A stretch of DNA of 64,000 nucleotides. It comes from an uncultured Muribaculaceae bacterium (GTDB taxonomy: Bacteria; Bacteroidota; Bacteroidia; Bacteroidales; Muribaculaceae). The stretch spans positions 220,348-284,347 of the forward strand of contig CAJTQV010000002.1 in NCBI GenBank assembly GCA_910578385.1, given 5' to 3'. The position numbers were made by a program, and so were the translations under genes. Within the stretch, counting starts at the first letter, position 1. Each line of letters begins with the position of its first letter. This document shows positions 43,213 to 52,567 of the stretch, piece by piece. Under the pieces are notes generated by a model that made no database searches, had not been told where the DNA came from, and was given only the letters and a program-made list of their open reading frames with translations.

Positions 43213-44183
43213 TGCTTGACGAGCGTGTATTCCACGCTGTCGGTTTTGAGTTCGACATTTACGAGGACATCGGCATGGTCGCGCACCCGCACGGAGATAC
43301 GCGATCCGGAGGTGGTGCGTGTCTCGTTGAAATCGGCCACGACGTGCATCGGGAAAGACTCGTCGTTGAAGTGGCTCATCGGCACGTAGAACGACACCGG
43401 CACCTTGCCCGGGAACAGAAGCAGGCTCTCCCCCTGCGGCAGGTTCTCGACCTCGACGTTTACAAACGCCTCCTTGTGGACCAGCGGCTCGACCGGCACG
43501 CGTACCTGAATCTGCGAGGGTACAATCCTTACATGAGGTATCGGCACGAGCTTGACATCGAAAACCGAAGTCTGCGACAGGTCACTGCGGACGAGCATCT
43601 GGGTGCGCACCGCGTGTACGGTATCGACCTCATCCTTCCAGGAGTAGATCTTGACCTGGCGCGTGAGAGGAACGACACGGCCCGGTATGATGTAACCGGA
43701 GGCCGCCGACACTTCGCTCTGCACGATGACCGGCACACGCTTGCCCGGAGCTACGGAGTAATATATGCGCAGCGAATCGAGCGAGGCGGCTGTTATGGTG
43801 GCGGCCCCTCCCAGGTCTGACTTAAGCTCCGACGAAAGGTCGGCCTGGGTCATGCGGAATATTCCGTCGCGGGCATAATCTTGGAAATTGACCGAGACCG
43901 TGGGATGCTTTATCACGCCGCTGCGGAGTATGTTGGTACCCTTGTCGCGCACGGTCACATGGATGTCGGCCGGAGGATCGGTGATGAACGTCACCGAGTC
44001 GGGGACATTCTGGATTATGAGCCTCACGCGGAAGGTCTCGGTAATGCTGTCGTTGAGGGCGATGATGAACCAGAACACAGCCGCGATTGCGACAAAAATA
44101 AGAAACATCAGGGCATTGTGGAACTGCGCCGAAGTTCTTATCCGGAGCCACTGTGACCTGATGTTATCCAATCTTTTGCCCAT
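43209..44183 (-). CDS. YbbR-domain membrane protein
   Basis: 324 residues. One N-terminal membrane helix (FHNALMFLIFVAIAAVFWFI) is followed by an extracytoplasmic region of YbbR-type beta repeats (DIHVTVRDKGTNIL, RVPVIVQSEVSAASGYIIPG, VNVEVENLPQG). In Firmicutes such proteins (CdaR) regulate the cyclase CdaA; the partner here is unknown. It lies between yajC (16 bp) and coaE, the usual Bacteroidales order. Confidence 0.85.
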   Translation of the reverse strand: MGKRLDNIRSQWLRIRTSAQFHNALMFLIFVAIAAVFWFIIALNDSITETFRVRLIIQNVPDSVTFITDPPADIHVTVRDKGTNILRSGVIKHPTVSVNFQDYARDGIFRMTQADLSSELKSDLGGAATITAASLDSLRIYYSVAPGKRVPVIVQSEVSAASGYIIPGRVVPLTRQVKIYSWKDEVDTVHAVRTQMLVRSDLSQTSVFDVKLVPIPHVRIVPSQIQVRVPVEPLVHKEAFVNVEVENLPQGESLLLFPGKVPVSFYVPMSHFNDESFPMHVVADFNETRTTSGSRISVRVRDHADVLVNVELKTDSVEYTLVKH

Positions 44184-44199
44184 CGCTGCAAAGGGGCGG

Positions 44200-44511
44200 T
44201 TATTTCTTATCCTTGGGGGCAGCCTCGATCACGGGGTAAACCGAAGCCTTGTCGAGTTTGAGCTCGACACCGGGGGCAACCTCGACCATGATTGTAGCCT
44301 CGTCGATGTTGCGGATCTTGCCATGGATACCTCCGGCTGTTACAACGCGGTCACCCTTCTGCATGGCCTCGCGCTGGCGCTTGAGTTCCTTCTGCTTTTT
44401 CGACTGGGGGCGGATCATCACGAAATAGAAGATGGCGATCATCGCCACAATCATGAGCATACTCGAAAGGCCGCTCTGCGACGCCTGGAGTAAAACTGAA
44501 CTTAGTGTCAT
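44200..44511 (-). CDS. yajC: Preprotein translocase subunit YajC
   Basis: 103 residues. One membrane helix (MLMIVAMIAIFYFVMIRPQS) followed by KKQKELKRQREAMQKGDRVV and TAGGIHGKIRNIDEATIMVE. Auxiliary part of the Sec-DF-YajC complex. 18 bp after nusB. Confidence 0.95.
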   Translation of the reverse strand: MTLSSVLLQASQSGLSSMLMIVAMIAIFYFVMIRPQSKKQKELKRQREAMQKGDRVVTAGGIHGKIRNIDEATIMVEVAPGVELKLDKASVYPVIEAAPKDKK

Positions 44512-44529
44512 ATTTATTTAGGTTTTAAT

Positions 44530-45933
44530 TTATTTCTTTGCGAGCTGGCCCTCTTTCTGGAGGCGTGCCACGACCGTGCCGAGAATTCCGTGCACGAACG
44601 CACCGCTCCGGGCTGAGGAGTACGACTTGGCAAGCTCGATATACTCATTCACACTCACCGACAGCGGGATCTTCGGGAAGTTCATGATCTCGGCGAGTGC
44701 CGCCTCAAGTATCACGATATCCATGAACGCCAGACGCTCGCTGTCCCAGTTGCTGCCGGCAACGGCGTCGTCGATGTAGCGGCGGTATGTCTCCTTGTTC
44801 TTGTAGAGGTAGCGGAGAAGTTCGGAGCCGAAACGGGCGTCCTCGTCATCCTTGAATTTCTCAAGCACCGCACCGGTGTTGTCTCCCTCTTCCACACGGC
44901 GGAATGATTTGAGCACGAATGTGGCGATTGTTTCAAGGTCATCGTTCCAGAACACTGATTTTTCCTCGAGAGTCTCAAGGAAGTCGGTGTTGTCGAGTAT
45001 CACTTTCTTGAAGAGATTGCGCCAGAGTTCGCTGTCGTCGTGCAGTGTCGCTTCGGGCAGAGCCATGTAGTCGGCATAAATCTCCGAACCGGTTATGGCC
45101 TTCAGAAGGTTGCGGAGCATGACCGGCTCGTCGGTGCTCCATGCAATCTTGTTCTTCGAAACATAAGTCTCGATTGTCTCGTTGGTGCGCAGAGCCTCTA
45201 CCACACGGTTCTCCACAAAGCGGAGATCCGGATTGATGTCCTCCTCGCTCTTGAGGAACTTGTGACGGTTCTCGTCGATAATGCGGTCCTGAAGGTCGGT
45301 GAGCTCAACAGGCAGGTAGAGAAGACGGAAGTAGAGTTCGCGGGCCTTGTCGAGGCTGCGCGAGAGAGCCTGCTCGACCTCGGCGATGTTGTCCTGCGAT
45401 GCGAGGAAGTTGACGAACGTGCGGTTCATCATGTCGTGCATACGTTCGAGGCCCTTGAGCGTGTAGTTTGTGCGGCGCGATGTCACCTCGCCCACCTCGG
45501 GGTCGGTCATGATGACAAGATTGAAGAGGTCTTGCCACAGATGTTCCTCGCCCGAGCCGATCTCGTTGCCCGAATCTTTCAGATACTTCTTATAGATGGC
45601 CGATTCCTTGATTTTCTCGGCCAGCGAGTCGACGAGGCTCGCATAGGGGAACGGCTCGGTACGGTATTTCTTCAGAAGAGACTTGATCGTGTCGTCGATA
45701 AGCAGACGCGAGATAAACCGCGTTGAAGCTAACGGGTAGTCATTGGCGCGTCGCTCCACAGTCTCGGACAGCTTTATGAGCAGCACGAGCATGTCGAGAT
45801 ACAACGCGTAAGCGAACCGCTTCTCCTTGGTCGGAGCGGTCGGATTGCTTTCGAGAGTGAATTGTTTTTCTACTAAAAGGAAGGAATACAGAATCTGTAT
45901 GACCTTGATACGTATCAATATGCGGTTTATCAT
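44530..45933 (-). CDS. nusB: NusB-family antitermination factor with extended N-terminal part
   Basis: 467 residues, longer than the about 310 I expect in Bacteroides. The C-terminal part (about 370-455: WDSERLAFMDIVILEAALAE, IPLSVSVNEYIELAKSYSSA, GAFVHGILGTVV) is a clear NusB fold that binds boxA RNA with NusE in rRNA antitermination. The upstream part is all-helical and seems internally duplicated: SAIYKKYL...HLWQDLFNLVI and SEIYADYM...ELWRNLFKKVI. It heads the operon nusB-yajC-ybbR-coaE-DUF5606. Confidence 0.88.
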   Translation of the reverse strand: MINRILIRIKVIQILYSFLLVEKQFTLESNPTAPTKEKRFAYALYLDMLVLLIKLSETVERRANDYPLASTRFISRLLIDDTIKSLLKKYRTEPFPYASLVDSLAEKIKESAIYKKYLKDSGNEIGSGEEHLWQDLFNLVIMTDPEVGEVTSRRTNYTLKGLERMHDMMNRTFVNFLASQDNIAEVEQALSRSLDKARELYFRLLYLPVELTDLQDRIIDENRHKFLKSEEDINPDLRFVENRVVEALRTNETIETYVSKNKIAWSTDEPVMLRNLLKAITGSEIYADYMALPEATLHDDSELWRNLFKKVILDNTDFLETLEEKSVFWNDDLETIATFVLKSFRRVEEGDNTGAVLEKFKDDEDARFGSELLRYLYKNKETYRRYIDDAVAGSNWDSERLAFMDIVILEAALAEIMNFPKIPLSVSVNEYIELAKSYSSARSGAFVHGILGTVVARLQKEGQLAKK

Positions 45934-46060
45934 AACTCTTTATGATTGACGGGAGCAATCTTTCTTCAGGCACGGTCACCGGCAGCAAGAGCCACGGCTG
46001 TCATGCCGTAAAAACTGCTGCGGTACCGTTTCCGGAACAGCGTACCCGCGAAATTCTCTA

Positions 46061-46091
46061 CAAAATTAGCTAAAATCCGCACGTCTGCAAA
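46061..46091 (-). promoter_or_regulatory. nusB operon promoter
   Basis: TTTG (46091-46088), 19 bp, TAATTTTG (46068-46061). The leader would be about 120 nt and contains a small inverted repeat (GGTCACC) but no recognised riboswitch. Confidence 0.72.
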
Positions 46092-46123
46092 ACCGAAACC
46101 GTAAAAACTGCGAAAATTATGTG

Positions 46124-46675
46124 TCAAGGCGCCGGTTCATACCTCTGCACCGGATTGTACGACAGGCTGAATCCGACCTTTGCATCGGCCGGAATCTTGT
46201 CGACAAGCACAGCGGTGCGGTAATATGTAAACATATTATCGTCATATTCGCCGTTCTCATCGTAATCGGAAATGTCATATACGGCATAGAACGCATAAAT
46301 ATCTTCGGCAGTCTCATATCTCCATCCGTAACGCACCTTCCGGATATAGCCGGGAATAAGATTATAGACCAAAAGCAACGTGGACTTGTTGAAGTCGATT
46401 GCCGAGGCATCGATATCGACCGGTCCGAACACATCCTGTTCCGGCATCTCCGCAGCGAACCGCACTACAAACTGCTCACGCGGATACTTACGCCGCTCCT
46501 CCGGGGTCATATAGCCCCAGGGAATCACCACCGACTCCGGTTCAAATTGCTTCTGCACATCCAGGTAACGGTCTTTCGGCTCGTCATGCCGGCACGAGGC
46601 CGCCACCGACACCAGCACCGCAGCCACGGCACCCATCACCATCCACTTCCACGTCCAATTCCAAATCTTCCGCAT
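46124..46675 (-). CDS. Lipoprotein of unknown function
   Basis: 183 residues. A charged start and hydrophobic stretch end at the lipobox AASC (Cys28). The mature part shows TPEERRKYPREQFVVRFAAE and an aromatic-rich region (GYIRKVRYGWRYET, DIYAFYAVYDISDY). No family recognised. It has its own promoter and lies apart from the nusB operon. Confidence 0.7.
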   Translation of the reverse strand: MRKIWNWTWKWMVMGAVAAVLVSVAASCRHDEPKDRYLDVQKQFEPESVVIPWGYMTPEERRKYPREQFVVRFAAEMPEQDVFGPVDIDASAIDFNKSTLLLVYNLIPGYIRKVRYGWRYETAEDIYAFYAVYDISDYDENGEYDDNMFTYYRTAVLVDKIPADAKVGFSLSYNPVQRYEPAP

Positions 46676-46721
46676 ATCATCTTTTCATTTTTGTTTATCT
46701 ACTTGTAATCCCCCACCCCGG

Positions 46722-46752
46722 CAAAGTTACAACAAATCATCCACATATGCAA
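46722..46752 (-). promoter_or_regulatory. Promoter of the lipoprotein gene
   Basis: TTG (46752-46750), 20 bp, TAACTTTG (46729-46722), about 47 bp before the start codon. Confidence 0.72.
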
Positions 46753-46840
46753 TCAATAGTGAATAAAACAACAGATTTATTCATTGACTTAAAATCATGA
46801 CCATCTGCTCATGGTTTCAGCAGATTATCCCACAATTTGA

Positions 46841-46872
46841 TTTGCAAAATGTGAATTATTTCGCTATATTTG
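46841..46872 (+). promoter_or_regulatory. Promoter of the Rpn-family gene
   Basis: TTTG (46841-46844), 20 bp, TATATTTG (46865-46872). The ATG used is at 46888, so the leader is only about 10 nt; it also excludes the in-frame ATG at 46870. Confidence 0.85.
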
Positions 46873-46887
46873 CAAAAAATCGGTTAC

Positions 46888-47883
46888 ATGACACGGACAC
46901 ATAAGACAGAAGGCACTTACATAGACCCTCTTTGCGATACCGGATTCAAGATTCTTTTCGGCAGAGAGAGTTCAGAGGACATCCTGATAGGTTTTCTCAA
47001 CGCTATCCTTGACACCGACGGCGAGGATCCGATAGTAAGCCTGACTTACATAGACAAGGAAATGAATATGGAGTCGCCCGACGAGCGAAACATATTCTAT
47101 GACCTGCAATGCAAGACACAGTCCGGACACCGCTTCATAGTGGAGATGCAGCAAAGACCTCAGAGCCACTTCAAGGAGAGGTCAATATTCTATGTCTCGC
47201 GTGCTATAACAGAACAAGGCAAGCAAGGGGACTGGGAGTATAATTTCATGCCAGTGTATTTCATTGCATTGACCATGTTCAGGATTGACCCGAATGATAC
47301 ACGTGTAAGAGTAGACGCAATGCTTCAGGACACTGAGACCAATGAAACATTCAGCGAAAGCATGCGTTTAATATACATACAGTTGCCGAATTTCACAATC
47401 GGGAACCCGGCAGACTGTACGACTGATTTCGAAAGATGGATATTCATTCTTAAAAATTTGAAGGATATGGAGAGGATGCCATTTGCACAAGAGGTTTTCA
47501 AGCGTGTGGAGAGAGTCGCGAGGGTGGAGAACCTGAGTCAGGAGGACCGTCGTCGCTATGAACGTGATCTTAAATTCACCCGCGATTACTACAGCACAAT
47601 GAAATATGCCGAAAGAGAAGGATTAGCCCAAGGGATAGCTCAGGGTATGGCCCAGGGTATGGCTCAAGGTATGGCCCAAGGCATGGCCGAAGGCATGGCT
47701 CAAGGCATGGCTCAAGGCATGGCTCAGGGTAAAGCCCAGGGGATGGCTCAGGGCAAAGCTGAAGGCGAGGCTTTGGCTGAGGAGAGACTGGTACGCGCCA
47801 TGGCCTCGAATGGTCTTGATGCCGCGACAATCGCCAACGCCACCAATCTTCCCGTGGAGCGTGTCAAGAAAATTCTCGGTTAA
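46888..47883 (+). CDS. Rpn-family recombination-promoting nuclease/PD-(D/E)XK protein with repeat tail
   Basis: 331 residues from the ATG at 46888. The N-terminal domain (IDPLCDTGFKILFGRESSED, RNIFYDLQCKTQSGHRFIVE MQQ split over the core) fits the PD-(D/E)XK nuclease fold of Rpn/PDDEXK 'transposase' proteins. Residues about 246-293 are twelve tetrapeptide repeats of MAQG type, followed by a C-terminal helical piece (AMASNGLDAATIANATNLPV). In E. coli Rpn proteins act in phage defence and a small protein made from inside the gene is the antitoxin; whether that holds here is unknown. It precedes rsgA by 11 bp but has its own promoter. Confidence 0.85.
   Translation: MTRTHKTEGTYIDPLCDTGFKILFGRESSEDILIGFLNAILDTDGEDPIVSLTYIDKEMNMESPDERNIFYDLQCKTQSGHRFIVEMQQRPQSHFKERSIFYVSRAITEQGKQGDWEYNFMPVYFIALTMFRIDPNDTRVRVDAMLQDTETNETFSESMRLIYIQLPNFTIGNPADCTTDFERWIFILKNLKDMERMPFAQEVFKRVERVARVENLSQEDRRRYERDLKFTRDYYSTMKYAEREGLAQGIAQGMAQGMAQGMAQGMAEGMAQGMAQGMAQGKAQGMAQGKAEGEALAEERLVRAMASNGLDAATIANATNLPVERVKKILG
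47623..47766 (+). repeat. 12-bp coding tandem repeat in the Rpn gene
   Basis: Twelve units of ATGGCTCAAGGC type, each encoding (M/L/I/K)A(Q/E)G. The unit keeps the frame, so copy changes would alter linker length without a frameshift. Many ATG codons lie in frame within it. Confidence 0.9.
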
Positions 47884-47894
47884 CCATACAACTG

Positions 47895-48860
47895 ATGAAG
47901 AAAGAGAAGACAGAAGGGGAAGCTCGCCACGGGGTCGTGGCGCGAAACACGGGGAGCAGCTATATCGTAAGGCTTGACGACGGTACGGAAGTGAATTGCC
48001 GCGTCAAGGGCAATTTCCGCATCAAGGGAATACGTACCACCAACCCCGTGGCCGTGGGTGATCTCGTGACCGTAACGAAAGCCGCCGACGACGCCGACTA
48101 CATCACCGCCATCGACCCGCGCCGCAACTACATAATCAGGCGTGCCTCGAACCTGTCGAAAGAGTCGCACATCCTGGCGGCCAACCTCGACCTCGCCGCC
48201 CTCGTCATATCCCTACGCGAACCCACGACGCCGACAACATTCATTGACCGTTTTCTCGCTACGGCCGAGGCTTACAATGTCCCGGCCATGCTCATTATGA
48301 ACAAAAGTGACATCTGGGACGAGGATGACCGCGAACTTGCAGAAGGAATGAAGTACCTCTATTCGTCGATAGGCTATGGCGTGGCCGAGGTATCGGCCGC
48401 TACCGGAGCCGGTGTCGATGAACTCCGCGGCTTGCTCGCCGGGAAAGTCACCCTGCTCGCCGGGAACAGCGGCGTGGGCAAGTCGTCGCTGATAAACGCT
48501 CTCGTGCCGGGCGCGGACCTGAAGACTGGAAAAATCTCGGACATACATCACCAGGGAATGCACACCACGACTTTCTCAGAGATGGTATCGCTGCCGGGTG
48601 GCGGCGAACTTATCGACGTGCCGGGAATACGCGGTTTCGGCACCATTGACTTCGAGGCAAGCGAGGTGTCACACTACTTCCCGGAGATTTTCAAGGCATC
48701 GGAAGGGTGCCGGTACGGCAACTGCAAACACACCGGCGAGCCGGGATGCGCCGTGGTTCCGGCCGTGGAGGAGCATCTGATATCCGAGAGCCGCTTCGCC
48801 TCCTACCTCTCAATACTCGACGAAATCGAAAATCCGGAAAAATATCGCAAGCCATTCTGA
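47895..48860 (+). CDS. rsgA: Ribosome small subunit-dependent GTPase A
   Basis: 321 residues. OB-fold N-terminus (GVVARNTGSSYIVRLDDG, VKGNFRIKG), then a circularly permuted GTPase: G4 MNKSD, then the P-loop LLAGNSGVGKSSLINAL, G3 IDVPGIRGFG, and a zinc-binding tail CRYGNCKHTGEPGCAV. Acts in late 30S subunit maturation. Confidence 0.96.
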   Translation: MKKEKTEGEARHGVVARNTGSSYIVRLDDGTEVNCRVKGNFRIKGIRTTNPVAVGDLVTVTKAADDADYITAIDPRRNYIIRRASNLSKESHILAANLDLAALVISLREPTTPTTFIDRFLATAEAYNVPAMLIMNKSDIWDEDDRELAEGMKYLYSSIGYGVAEVSAATGAGVDELRGLLAGKVTLLAGNSGVGKSSLINALVPGADLKTGKISDIHHQGMHTTTFSEMVSLPGGGELIDVPGIRGFGTIDFEASEVSHYFPEIFKASEGCRYGNCKHTGEPGCAVVPAVEEHLISESRFASYLSILDEIENPEKYRKPF

Positions 48861-48889
48861 CAACCAACAACGGCTTATGCGTGTTATTA

Positions 48890-48925
48890 AGGTGAATCCC
48901 CGCCACGGGGACTCACCTGTTTTTT
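48890..48925 (+). terminator. rsgA terminator
   Basis: An 11-bp stem with one mismatch (48890-48901 and 48907-48918) followed by GTTTTTT. Confidence 0.88.
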
Positions 48926-48972
48926 AATACCAAGGGTCCCGGACCCGGAAAACACACTAAAAACTATATCGT

Positions 48973-50676
48973 ATGTCCTGGATACTCGACACATTCCGCA
49001 CTTATCCCTCGATTCCGATCTTTCTGACCATCGGACTGGGATTTCTCATCGGGAAACTCAAATACAAGACGTTCTCGCTCGGAACTGTCACCTCGGTGCT
49101 TCTCGTCGGCGTACTGGTGGGACAGATGGACATCCCCATCGGCGCGCCTCTCAAATCTTTGTTCTTCCTGATATTCCTGTTCGCCATCGGCTACAAGTGC
49201 GGACCGCAGTTCGCATCCGCGCTCAAAGGCCAGGGCATAAAGCAGGTGATATTTGCCGTGGTGGTCTGCGGTCTCTGCCTCGCCGTGACATGGGGTTGCG
49301 CCAAAATCATGAATTACAACGCGGCCATCGCCACCGGACTCTTCTCCGGCGCGCAGACCATATCGGCTGTGATCGGCGTCGGAGTCGACACAATCGGCAC
49401 ACTCGGCATATCGGCCGAGGAGAAGAAGGCATGGGTTGACCTCATACCCGTATGCTACGCCGTGACTTACGTGTTCGGAACAATCGGCTCGGCATGGATA
49501 CTCGGGAACATCGGCCCGGCGTTGCTCGGCGGCCTCAAGAAAGTGCGTCAGCAGACCAAGGAGCTGGAGGCTCAGCTCAACCATTCGGATGTGTCGGACG
49601 ACCCGGCTTTCATCAACGGCAACCGACCGATAGCGTTCCGCGCATACAAGGTCACGGCCGAGCATTTCGCGACACCGCAGACCGTGGCGCAGATCGAAGA
49701 GCATTTCAAAGGACTCGGACGCCGCCTCTTCGTGGAGCGTCTGAGAGACGCGCAGGGAAATGTCAGCGACGCCACGCCCGACCTTATGGTCAGACAGGGA
49801 GACGAGATAGTTCTCAGTGGCCGTCACGAATTCATAATCCAGGATGAAAGCTGGATCGGACCTGAAATCGACGATGCAAAACTGATGTCGTTCCCCGTGG
49901 AGAAAACCAAGGTCATGGTCATGAAGAAGACGGCCGGACTTACCGTAGACCAGCTTCGTGCCAAGCCCTTCATGTATGGCGTGATGATACAGTCAATATC
50001 CCGCCAGGGTGGAATATCGATTCCGGTGCTCGCACAGACCAGACTCATGCAGGGTGACATGCTCACCATCGAAGGTCTTCCCCAGGAGGTGAAGGTGGCC
50101 GCTCCGGCCATCGGATGTGAGGAACACCCGACAGTCGCCACCGACCTTGTGTTCGTTTCGCTCGCGATTGTGATAGGAGCCATTGTCGGCGCTCTCACGC
50201 TCCATATCGGCAATATTCCCGTGAGCCTCTCCACCAGCGGCGGCGCTCTGATCGCCGGCCTCTTCTTCGGCTGGCTGCGCACCAAGCGCCCGTCGGTGGG
50301 AATAATACCCGACTCGTCGCTTTGGCTGATGAACAACCTCGGTCTTAACATGTTTATTGCAGTGATAGGCATACAGGCCGGCCCGACATTCGTATCGGGC
50401 ATCAAGGAAGTAGGTGTGATGCTGTTCGTTATGGGTATCGTGGCAACCACGCTGCCGCTGATGATCTCAATGTTCCTCGGCGCGAAAGTGTTCAAGTTCC
50501 ACCCCGCCATCAATCTGGGGTGCTGCGCCGGAAGCCGCACCACAACCGCCGCGCTCGGCGCCATTACATCATCGCTTCAAAGTTCTGTACCGGCCATGGG
50601 CTACACAGTGACATATGCCATCGGAAACACACTGCTCATACTTATGGGCGTCGCAATGGTCCTCCTGTTTGTTTAG
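48973..50676 (+). CDS. aspT: Aspartate:alanine antiporter
   Basis: 567 residues. About five membrane segments at the N-terminus, a cytoplasmic region (about 200-370) with two RCK_C-like domains (PDLMVRQGDEIVLSGRHEFI and SRQGGISIPVLAQTRLMQGD), then a second membrane half with GCCAGSRTTTAALGAI and YAIGNTLLILMGVAMVLLFV. This is the AspT/YidE/YbjL fold. It swaps external aspartate for internal alanine. With aspD, 60 bp downstream, the cycle removes a proton and one negative charge per turn and so builds proton motive force and acid tolerance. Confidence 0.94.
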   Translation: MSWILDTFRTYPSIPIFLTIGLGFLIGKLKYKTFSLGTVTSVLLVGVLVGQMDIPIGAPLKSLFFLIFLFAIGYKCGPQFASALKGQGIKQVIFAVVVCGLCLAVTWGCAKIMNYNAAIATGLFSGAQTISAVIGVGVDTIGTLGISAEEKKAWVDLIPVCYAVTYVFGTIGSAWILGNIGPALLGGLKKVRQQTKELEAQLNHSDVSDDPAFINGNRPIAFRAYKVTAEHFATPQTVAQIEEHFKGLGRRLFVERLRDAQGNVSDATPDLMVRQGDEIVLSGRHEFIIQDESWIGPEIDDAKLMSFPVEKTKVMVMKKTAGLTVDQLRAKPFMYGVMIQSISRQGGISIPVLAQTRLMQGDMLTIEGLPQEVKVAAPAIGCEEHPTVATDLVFVSLAIVIGAIVGALTLHIGNIPVSLSTSGGALIAGLFFGWLRTKRPSVGIIPDSSLWLMNNLGLNMFIAVIGIQAGPTFVSGIKEVGVMLFVMGIVATTLPLMISMFLGAKVFKFHPAINLGCCAGSRTTTAALGAITSSLQSSVPAMGYTVTYAIGNTLLILMGVAMVLLFV

Positions 50677-50735
50677 ACATAAGCCGCACATTCCCCAATA
50701 AATAATCCATCCGTTAATTATTAAAACATATAGCT

Positions 50736-52364
50736 ATGAAATCACCTGAGAATGAAAAATATGAGAAGGCCCTGGAGAAAATGAGTCCTTTCGAGATCAA
50801 AAGCACGCTCATCGACCTTGCTGAGAATGACGCGAAGCTGAACACCGCAACATTCCTTAACGCCGGCCGTGGCAACCCGAACTGGATACTGTCATACCCG
50901 CGCAAGGCATTCTTCCTGCTCGGCGACTTCGCCATGCAGGAGGCCGACCGGTTCAAGTATGACGAATCCATCGGAATCGTGGAGTCGCCCAAACAGGAGG
51001 GCATGGCCCGCCGGTTTGTAGACTATATCACGAGCCGCAAGAAAGAAATCGGCGCGAAGGTGCTCAACCATTTCTACACACATATGACCACAGAGATGGG
51101 GGCCGACCCCGACGAACTCGTGTTCGAGCTCGTAGACGGCATATTGGGAGACCACTATCCCACCCCTCCCCGAATCCTGAAATACACCGAGCAGATCATA
51201 CGCGAATACCTGTGCCAGGCCATGGGCGGCGAGGATGACAAGACCGTCTACGACCTGTTCGCGACCGAGGGCAGCACAGCCGGAATGTGCTACGCTTTCG
51301 AATCGCTGCAACAGAATTTCCTGCTCAACCGGGGCGACAAGATAGCACTGCTCGTGCCGGCATTCACACCCTATCTGGAGATTCCGCATCTGGAGGAGTT
51401 TGGCTTGCAGGTGGTGAACATAAGCGCCAACCGCGTTGACCATGAGGGATACCACGAATGGCAGTACCCCAAGGAGGAGATCGACAAACTGCGCGACAAG
51501 TCAATCAAGGCCGTCTGCGTGATCAACCCGTCGAACCCACCCAGCGTATGCCTCGCACCCGACGTGCTCGGCCAGCTTGTGGATGTCGTCAAAAAAGACA
51601 ACCCGAACCTGATGGTCATCACCGACGACGTGTACGGCACCTTCATCAAGGGCTTCCGCTCGCTGATGTATGTGCTCCCCTACAACACACTCTGTCTCTA
51701 TTCATTCTCGAAATATTTCGGTGCTACCGGATGGCGTCTGGCCACGATGGCTCTCCGCTCGGACAAGAACGTGTATGACGACCTTCTCGCCGCCCTCCCC
51801 GAGGAGAAGAAGAGACAGCTCGCCAAGCGCTACGAGAGCATGACCCTCGATGCCGACAAACTGAAATTCATAGACCGTCTCGTGGCCGACAGCCGACTCG
51901 TGGCCCTCAACCACACCGCCGGTCTGTCCACGCCCCAGCAGATTCAGATGGCCCTGTTCGCCGCGTTCGCCTACCTGCATTGCGACGAGCTCCAGCCCAA
52001 GCTGATCTCGATGGTGCATGAGCGTCTGGAGAATCTATGGAGCACAACCGGATTCAAGCTCCTCCCCGACCCCAACCGCGCCGGATACTACAGCGAGATC
52101 GACCTCATGGTATGGGCCAAGAAAATCTATGGTGATGACTTCGCGAAATACCTCAACAAGAATTACCAGCCTCTCGACTTCGTGATCCGCCTTGCCGACA
52201 AGACCGCCATCGTGCTTCTGAACGGCGACGGGTTCGACGGCCCTAAATGGTCGGTCCGCACCTCTCTCGCCAATCTGAACAAGGAGGCGTATCTGAAGAT
52301 CGGAACGGCAATCCGCTACATACTCGACCAGTACTACAAAGAGTACGAAAAGACCAAGAAGTGA
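50736..52364 (+). CDS. aspD: Aspartate 4-decarboxylase (bifunctional with aspartate transaminase activity)
   Basis: 542 residues, full length for the family. PLP fold type I with the lysine in YSFSKYFGATGWRLATMALR; other marks are FLNAGRGNPNWILSYPRKAF near the N-terminus and VCVINPSNPPSVCLAPDV. It converts aspartate to alanine and CO2 in the cytoplasm and is the partner of AspT in the operon. Confidence 0.95.
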   Translation: MKSPENEKYEKALEKMSPFEIKSTLIDLAENDAKLNTATFLNAGRGNPNWILSYPRKAFFLLGDFAMQEADRFKYDESIGIVESPKQEGMARRFVDYITSRKKEIGAKVLNHFYTHMTTEMGADPDELVFELVDGILGDHYPTPPRILKYTEQIIREYLCQAMGGEDDKTVYDLFATEGSTAGMCYAFESLQQNFLLNRGDKIALLVPAFTPYLEIPHLEEFGLQVVNISANRVDHEGYHEWQYPKEEIDKLRDKSIKAVCVINPSNPPSVCLAPDVLGQLVDVVKKDNPNLMVITDDVYGTFIKGFRSLMYVLPYNTLCLYSFSKYFGATGWRLATMALRSDKNVYDDLLAALPEEKKRQLAKRYESMTLDADKLKFIDRLVADSRLVALNHTAGLSTPQQIQMALFAAFAYLHCDELQPKLISMVHERLENLWSTTGFKLLPDPNRAGYYSEIDLMVWAKKIYGDDFAKYLNKNYQPLDFVIRLADKTAIVLLNGDGFDGPKWSVRTSLANLNKEAYLKIGTAIRYILDQYYKEYEKTKK

Positions 52365-52467
52365 CCTCCCCTCGAATTCAGCCGCGACACCGGGAGTGCG
52401 TTTGAATCAGGACACACTCTGCGGGCGGCTGAGACAAACTTAGAGATTATCCTGTACCCTACCTGAA

Positions 52468-52504
52468 AAAAGGCTGCCATCGGATTCGTCCGTGGCAGCC
52501 TTTT
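52468..52504. terminator. Bidirectional terminator between aspD and the secreted-protein operon
   Basis: A 12-bp stem AAAGGCTGCCA type (52468-52479 and 52493-52504) has T-runs on both sides. Confidence 0.88.
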
Positions 52505-52567
52505 GACTTGTCGGTATTATCGAGCGGTGGTTAAAATTAATCCGCTCATGTAATTCAAGGGAGCTCG

